Source of the DNA: Amorphochlora amoebiformis | Taxonomy: Eukaryota; Cercozoa; Chlorarachniophyceae | DNA: 64,000 nucleotides | Direction: 5' to 3' | Assembly (NCBI GenBank): GCA_054601695.1 | Contig: BAAHQB010000176.1 | Location: forward strand, 1 to 64,000 | Shown here: positions 1 to 64,000 of the stretch, in pieces | Position numbering within the stretch: the stretch's first letter is position 1 | Layout: each line of letters begins with the position of its first letter | Notes under the pieces: model-generated | Database searches by the model: none | The model's input: only the letters and a program-made list of their open reading frames with translations | Told to the model about the DNA's origin: nothing | Position numbers and translations under genes: made by a program

Positions 1-43
1 AAACGCAAAAACATATGTAAATATGTACATGCATACATATCTG

Positions 44-88
<45 letters not shown>

Positions 89-477
89 AATACATTTATA
101 CATTATGAGTTCTTGGAGCCGCAATAAATGATAAATGATTGCATAATTTATATGTAAATATATTTACGCACATAAATGTGTATATATTATATATTTATAT
201 TTATGCCTATATATACAATACATATATATATATATATACGCACATATACACATACATATATATATATATATATATCATGTATGTATGTATGTATACACTC
301 GCACAGACATGTGGATTTTACTATATATGTATATTTAATAATATATATATATATATATGTATATGTATATATATATATGCATATGTATATGTCCATATGT
401 ACATATATACATGTATATATATATACATACATATATATATATATACATATATACACATATGTAAATTTATGTGATAG

Positions 478-34171
<33,694 letters not shown>

Positions 34172-35157
34172 ATCCACACTGACGTCTAAGACACATCGAC
34201 ACGGTACAATTTCATTTGGTTTTCCTTGGGGTTAGTGTCAGGTTCTCGCTCGTAGCGCTAGTACTGTTACTCTTTTTGAGGCTGAAGGCAGAGCTAATGT
34301 CAATGGCCGTTACATCACACTGGGACCCGACTGATATAAATAATATCTAGAAGATGTAGTGCAGAAATTCTTTCACACTTAGATGTTAAAAATATATTGG
34401 TAGAATTGCCGTAAAGTTTGGTATCTAAAGTTACTGAATACATTGCGCATATATATATATGCAGTAGCAAGATTTTCGCGTGAGCCATTTTTTTTAATTT
34501 GTATATATTCGAATACACTTCCAAGTTTTGAATTGGATCCTAGAGATGATCTATCTTTCCAAAATTTCAGTCAAGTCGATCGTAGGAAAGTCTCTCCCGT
34601 AAATATTGACTCATGATACTAGCTACTGCTACTAGTCTAGGTAGTACTACTAGTACTAGTGCTAGTAGATACTAGGATAATATCGACTAGATTCTAGAGA
34701 TTGAACTAGTACTCTAGGACCCAGGCTCAGTCTGTCAGTAGGTAACATATATTCTAGATATTCTAGATATTCTGCATGCGCGCATGGCCGTACTAGCGTA
34801 GTCTAGGCCTAGTCCATAGTCTAGATAGTCTCTCTAGTCTCTGCTAGTCTCTAGAGTCTGTCTAGTCTGTCCTTCGAGCTCGTACCTAGCGTACAAGCTA
34901 GACAAGAGATCTAGGAGATCCTAGAGATCTAGTACCTCTAGACCTAGACTCTAGAGACTAGCTAGACTCTAGAGACTACTCCCCTGTTTGGCTAAGGCAA
35001 TATTACCCGTTACCTTTGAAAAAAAAACAGTAGCCGGGTACTCTCCTAGTCTCGTCTCGTACTTCGCGATGCACAGCTCTGGAACTTCATGGTCATGAGT
35101 CCAATCAATATATTGTCATAAAGAACTTGGCGTGAGAGTCTATACAGGGCACACGTT
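34172..35157. other. Convergent intergenic region with CTAG-rich core
   Basis: It lies between the stop of the giant plus-strand gene and the stop of the minus-strand CTFxPK gene, so it must contain both 3' UTRs. I see no clear AATAAA on either strand. 34172-34610 is unremarkable mixed sequence; the CTAG-rich core is listed separately; 34985-35157 is ordinary. No coding sense in any frame. Confidence 0.7.
34612..34984. repeat. CTAG-rich low-complexity block
   Basis: By eye this stretch of about 370 bp holds roughly 30 CTAG tetranucleotides, often as TCTAGA, ACTAGT or CCTAGA, where one or two would be expected. It is not a simple tandem array: the CTAGs are spaced irregularly among TAG/CTC/AGA words. 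Because CTAG is palindromic the block is similarly enriched on both strands, and TAG/CTA words give stops in every frame. Confidence 0.85.
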
Positions 35158-35799
35158 TCATCTCCACGACGGTTTCTCTTTGGCAGGGGGTTCTCGCTTT
35201 CGTCGTGAAAGCGATCTATTCGCAAGAGTGCTCTTTACGTACTCAGGAGGCTCATGTACCTTGGGCTTGAAGGTGCATTGCTCGAGCTCCGCATCCTGCT
35301 TCTCCTTCTCATGGCGTCGGATCTTCTCCTTCTTCTTCTCCCGCATCTTCGAAAGCATCTCTGTGTATTTTGTCGGGTCTGAATTGAGCTGCTTTATTGT
35401 ACTCTGAGCGCGATTGTCCCAGAAGTTATTCTTTGTTTTTCTCTTAGGTCTGAAGGTCACGGTGCTCAGCTCTTGTTTGCGAGCGTACATGCGCGCAAGC
35501 TCGAGCTTCGTAGTCTTCATGGCGGTGTCCCCCTCTGACATCTCGGCCACGGAGCGGCCCTTGAGGTTCTGGCTCATAATATTGATCTTCGGGGTAAATG
35601 TGCAATTGGCAGATAGCTTAGCCTGTGTTGAAAATATACTCGTTTTTAAGGTAAGAACAGAGGTTGAATTCGGGAGAGTACTGAGTCTTATTATATTCAT
35701 CTGAATATACATTCGTCATGTTGGAAATGTAAACAAATACACATGCATGTGGACTTGTAAGTACAAGTACACATACATGTACTATATATACTACATACT

Positions 35800-35833
<34 letters not shown>

Positions 35834-35929
35834 ATATACATATATATATATACATATAAATATATACACATATACATATATATACATATATATATATATA
35901 TATACATATGTATATATATACATATATAT

Positions 35930-35981
<52 letters not shown>

Positions 35982-36647
35982 TGTATAAATATCATGTCAT
36001 ATCCATACTTGCTGCTCCTCACGCCTTAGTCTCTCTTGCGACCTCCGCGTCGAGTCCTTCTCAAGCCTATCCATGAAACTGCTCCCGCCGGTCAGGGAGA
36101 CAGAAACCTGTCATGTTATCATTCTTATTTAATCAATATCACATCACATTATTTTCCTATTTCACGCGTTCTATCCCAATACTACCTTATTGAGCTTCGG
36201 ATTGCCCATCTTTTGTTTCTCTAGCTGAAGCATTCGTTCACGATGGATCTTCTTCCTCTCAAGATGCTGCATGTTCCTCTCGTAGAAGCCCTGTGACATC
36301 TTGCTCTTTCCGCCTGCCTTTGTGCCCTTCTTGTCCGGCCACAAACCGGAGTTCGAGTAGGTACGCGTGGGCTGAGACAAACGCTCGAATGGCGACATGT
36401 CGAGGTAGACGGCTGCAGCCTGCATATCGGGTTTAATACCGTTCGTCTTGGGAGTGAATGTACAGTCTTTCATGGCCTCTAGGAGGAGGCGTTGCTCTTT
36501 TCTGCGGTTGTGTGGGTTGAATGACTGGATGGAGCGTTTGCTCTCGACCATTCTGCGGGAGTTGTCGTTGATGTGCGGCTTGAAACTATTTTTTTCAATG
36601 AATGAGTCAAATTCTTGCGCAAGTGGATTGTACATCGAGGGATACAT
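35158..36647 (-). CDS. CTFxPK-repeat cytoskeletal/flagellar-type protein, C-terminal part or separate gene
   Basis: Three exons on the minus strand: 36647-36186, 36107-36009 and 35622-35158 (TGA stop), all phase 0, about 341 residues. The motif Cys-Thr-Phe-x-Pro-Lys occurs three times ([26 protein letters not shown]), with a variant [10 protein letters not shown]. Between motifs lie long basic-acidic helices likely to form coiled coils ([33 protein letters not shown]). Such repeats are known from uncharacterised coiled-coil proteins of flagellated protists and are usually assumed to bind the cytoskeleton; the exact role is unknown. The start is a problem: no AG acceptor lies just upstream of 36647, so either ATG 36647 is a true start or the exon continues the gene at 36986-38905 through an unusual splice site. 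Confidence 0.7.
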
Positions 36648-36683
36648 GTGTAGAAAAATTTAATATTAAGACACATGCTCAAC

Positions 36684-36719
<36 letters not shown>

Positions 36720-36805
36720 TTAACATTTATATACATATAGGTTACTTTTATGCACAGAAAGTGTATTATAAACATGAAATATGATATATCTATATGTACA
36801 CACAA

Positions 36806-36876
<71 letters not shown>

Positions 36877-36985
36877 CATTTAGAAAAAAATATTATACAT
36901 ATCATATATTATTTTCACATATATGTTTACGTTCGATATCGACATACACCAGGTACGCATATTTAACATTAATTTGTATAGACTA

Positions 36986-37293
36986 TTACGTGCAATTTTC
37001 CATGAGAACTTCCTCATTTTGCCGTCGAATTTCCCTCTCCACAAGCTTCGCTCGTGCTTGTGATCTTAGCGATACATTGCAAATATCCTGTCTGAAGGTA
37101 CATGCTGTAAGTCTTATTATATATAAATATATTTTGTGCATATACATACATATATATTACGTTTATATATATACAGACCCATAAATATATAAAGAATATT
37201 ATGTATACATATATACATATATATATATATATGTTTACATATATAGATATGTGTGTGTATATATATACATATACATATGTGTACATGTGTATA

Positions 37294-37334
<41 letters not shown>

Positions 37335-37412
37335 GGTAATAATATTTACAATCCATGTATACATAATACATGTATGTATAATAATAGTAACAATAATAAT
37401 TTTATATGTATG

Positions 37413-37447
<35 letters not shown>

Positions 37448-37545
37448 ATGTATATAGATATGTACATATATAAATGGACCTTATACGATGTAAAATATTT
37501 ACATTATGGTATATACATGTATATATATATATGTATCATTATATA

Positions 37546-37594
<49 letters not shown>

Positions 37595-38905
37595 ATATAT
37601 ATATCATATTATGAAGCACCCACACCTCTGTGCGGAAGACAGTCTTTTTGACGTTGAGTTGAGTCTGGGCTTGAACGTGCACTCCTTAATTTTCGACTGG
37701 GACAAATCGTGAGATATCCTTAACTTATCCTCCGTCTTCTTGCTTTGCCACGCGTACAGCCTCTTAACCAACGGTTGCTTCTTATTTTGGTTACCTGTAT
37801 ACATCTTGGGCAGTGCCTTGGTCTTGGGCTTGAACGTACATTCCTTCTGCTCATTGGAACGCATAATTTTTTTGAGCTGCTTTATACGGGCCTCTTTCGA
37901 CCGGGGACCGGTAGAGCGCCGGGTGAACCGCTCTGAGACATCATCGTGCGACGTGACGGACCGCGGGGAAAATGTTGGGCCTCCGTTATAACGGTAGCGC
38001 GACTCGAGGGATGAGTCGTTTTGAAATTTAGAAATGTCATCTTCTTCGTATTCCTAGTGGTTGGGGAGAGAAAAGGGGGTCAATGAAAGGAAGATATAGA
38101 AACGCACATGTGGGTGTTTATTGGTTTTAGGACGTGGAAAAGAAGGGTTACCGCTGTGAAATTCGTGTCAGCGTTCATAGAATCCTTGAGAGTCTTCAAG
38201 ACTTCTTCTGTCGTATTTGGACCATTGCTAAAGTCTGAAATATCATGTTCACATGAACAAGTCAGCTAACCGATGGCGTCAACCAGTATGCATCATGTTA
38301 TGCTTCATGGAGTAACCACCGTTTGTCGCTGCCGGAGAATGCGGTGAGAGAATCTCTTCTCCCAGAGGAGGCGATACTTCCAATGCCGATGCAGCAGCCA
38401 CGCTATCTATGGGAATCTCAGTTTCGTTTGACTCACCGTTCGCTTCCTGGCCTTGCAACGACTAAATGACAAGGATGCCCATCAATGCATTGTTTAGCTT
38501 CTCTCGTTCATAAAATTTGTGGAATACTAATACCCTCTCGAAATCTTGAAGGAGGTTCTCGATCTTGACGCGCTTATCGCTCGGTGGTTCTACCTTCTTC
38601 GGTCTGAGGAAACCGATACATCATCAACAGTACTGTAAGAAAAATTCCTGTCCCACACGTACTCAGGCTCGGGCGGTGGAATGTCCTGGAGATCGGGGTC
38701 GATATCATACATTGCAGATAGTTTGCCAAACAGCTGCCAAGAAATCGAACATACGTTGAATTAGGCTTTCATGCATCCTTCTGACTCTTCCACCCACCTC
38801 TGCTTTGGAGATTTCCCCTGAATGCATCAAATCTAGCATATCTGTCACATCCTCCTGTCCTTTAGCCCCTCCATTCTCCGTTGCCTTCGCTTCGAGCGTG
38901 TCCAT
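36986..38905 (-). CDS. CTFxPK-repeat cytoskeletal/flagellar-type protein, N-terminal part or separate gene
   Basis: Exons on the minus strand: 38905-38798 (ATG; in-frame TGA upstream), 38733-38659, about 38603-38534, 38461-38320, 38234-38152, 38053-37626, and 37091-36986 ending in TAA. About 337 residues. The exact join between exons 2 and 3 is uncertain: phase requires the acceptor to lie at AAG inside 38603-38590. Two full motifs occur in exon 6 (ECTFKPKTK and ECTFKPRLN). The last codons read MENC-Thr-stop, a motif start cut short. If a donor at CAC|GTAATA (36989) is used instead, the protein would run on toward the 36647 exon. The N-terminal half is acidic and low-complexity. Its first five introns are only about 50-100 bp and lack TA repeats, unlike the rest of the window. 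Confidence 0.7.
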
Positions 38906-39216
38906 GAGGCCACTGCCGCCTACGTTTCGCCACACTTTTTGTAACGACGTGGCTCAAAAATAGACCCCTAAAATTGAAGTAAGTCGCTTAGAGGTAAATT
39001 TTTTGAATTTTGAACGAAACGAGATGAAAGTTTCATGAAACTGCGGAGATGGTGCAAATAGTCGCTAAAACGCAATCTGGAGAGATATCAATGACATATC
39101 AATAGAAGATAACCTTCATATCTAAAATTAGATACTCACGTTATTCCGCAGAATTTTTCCGGAAGCCATTCCCGGGATCCATGTGGGCGGCCGCCAACAC
39201 GTGAACCGTCTCGACA
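38906..39216. promoter_or_regulatory. Divergent promoter region between CTFxPK gene and exportin-T gene
   Basis: The two ATGs (38905 minus, 39217 plus) stand head to head with 311 bp between them, so this interval should hold both promoters and both 5' UTRs. It is free of TA microsatellite. I see no convincing TATA box or initiator. The arrangement suggests a shared bidirectional promoter, by inference only. Confidence 0.5.
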
Positions 39217-63581
<24,365 letters not shown>

Positions 63582-63639
63582 GTATTTGTTTCATTTAGGG
63601 TGTGGGTTAGGATAATTTGGCAATTGTTTGGATTCCCTT

Positions 63640-63910
63640 TTCTCTACTCTCTCTCTCTCTCTCTGGCTCCCTCGCTCTCGCTCTCTCTATCTCTCGCTCT
63701 CGTTCTCACTCTCTCCCTCTCGCTCTCATACTCGCTCTCTTACTCTCTCGCTCTCGCTCTTTAACTCACTCGCTCTCACACTCTCTCGCTCTCTCACACT
63801 CTCGCTCTCGCTCTCTCACACTCTCGCTCTCGCTCTCTCACACTCTCGCTCTCGCTCTCTCACACTCTCGCTCTCGCTCTCTCACACTCTCGCTCTCGCT
63901 ATCTCACCTC
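63640..63910 (+). repeat. CT minisatellite with 22-bp unit
   Basis: ACACTCTCGCTCTCGCTCTCTC is repeated about five times from about 63795 to 63905, preceded by less regular CTCG/CTCT sequence from 63640. It lies after the last exportin-T exon seen and open frames across it are not genes. Confidence 0.85.
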
Positions 63911-64000
63911 TCGTTCCCTTCATTATCTTCGCTCTTCATTTCTGATCAAGTTTTGTCTCTCTCGCTCTGAACACTCTCTCTATATTTATGCTTTTCTCAA

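Noticed and set aside
36479-36823. Frame overlapping the 36186-36647 exon in another phase
   Set aside because: It ends in a Ser/Thr-rich shifted reading of the CTFxPK exon, whose own frame has the conserved motif.

Overview
The window reads as nuclear DNA of an intron-rich, probably flagellated, single-celled eukaryote whose lineage I cannot fix. Short GT-AG exons (mostly 25-130 nt) are scattered through introns made largely of (TA)n, with CT/GA tracts and some degenerate TTAGGG-like sequence. Nearly all long open frames rich in Tyr/Ile or Leu/Ser are translations of these simple repeats. Genes were built by hand: an exon was accepted when its AG/GT borders, reading frame and phase agreed with both neighbours.

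Layout. (1) Plus strand, from before the left edge to a TAG at 34169-34171: one very large gene, about 75 exons and about 1,720 codons in the window, 5' end missing. The protein looks secreted. It has a long beta-rich part with many N-glycosylation sequons, then an Ala/Lys-rich helical stretch around a Cys/Arg/Trp-rich box, a second beta-rich part, leucine-rich repeats, and a Cys-containing C-terminus. (2) A convergent intergenic region, 34172-35157, with an extreme concentration of the tetranucleotide CTAG. (3) Minus strand, 38905-35158: two adjacent genes, or two halves of one, for basic coiled proteins with the CTFxPK repeat seen in cytoskeletal/flagellar proteins of protists. (4) A divergent gap of about 310 bp, then on the plus strand from 39217 past the right edge an exportin-T (tRNA export receptor) gene: 37 exons, about 855 codons, with residue-level similarity to animal XPOT along its whole length and the C-terminus missing.

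The three transcription units share no evident pathway: a surface or secreted protein, a cytoskeletal protein and a nuclear tRNA exporter. What unites them is genome architecture. Many introns carry decayed extra copies ('shadow exons') of part of the neighbouring exon, each set in its own TA tract. Some copies keep AG and GT borders and the same phase as the real exon, so they could serve as alternative exons. Other mobile or odd elements are three copies of a 300-400 bp dispersed repeat with tRNA-like A/B boxes and matching ends, a LINE-like remnant, a 42-bp-arm perfect-length hairpin, degenerate telomere-like tracts and several minisatellites. No CRISPR array, rRNA gene, intact tRNA gene or prokaryotic operon was seen.
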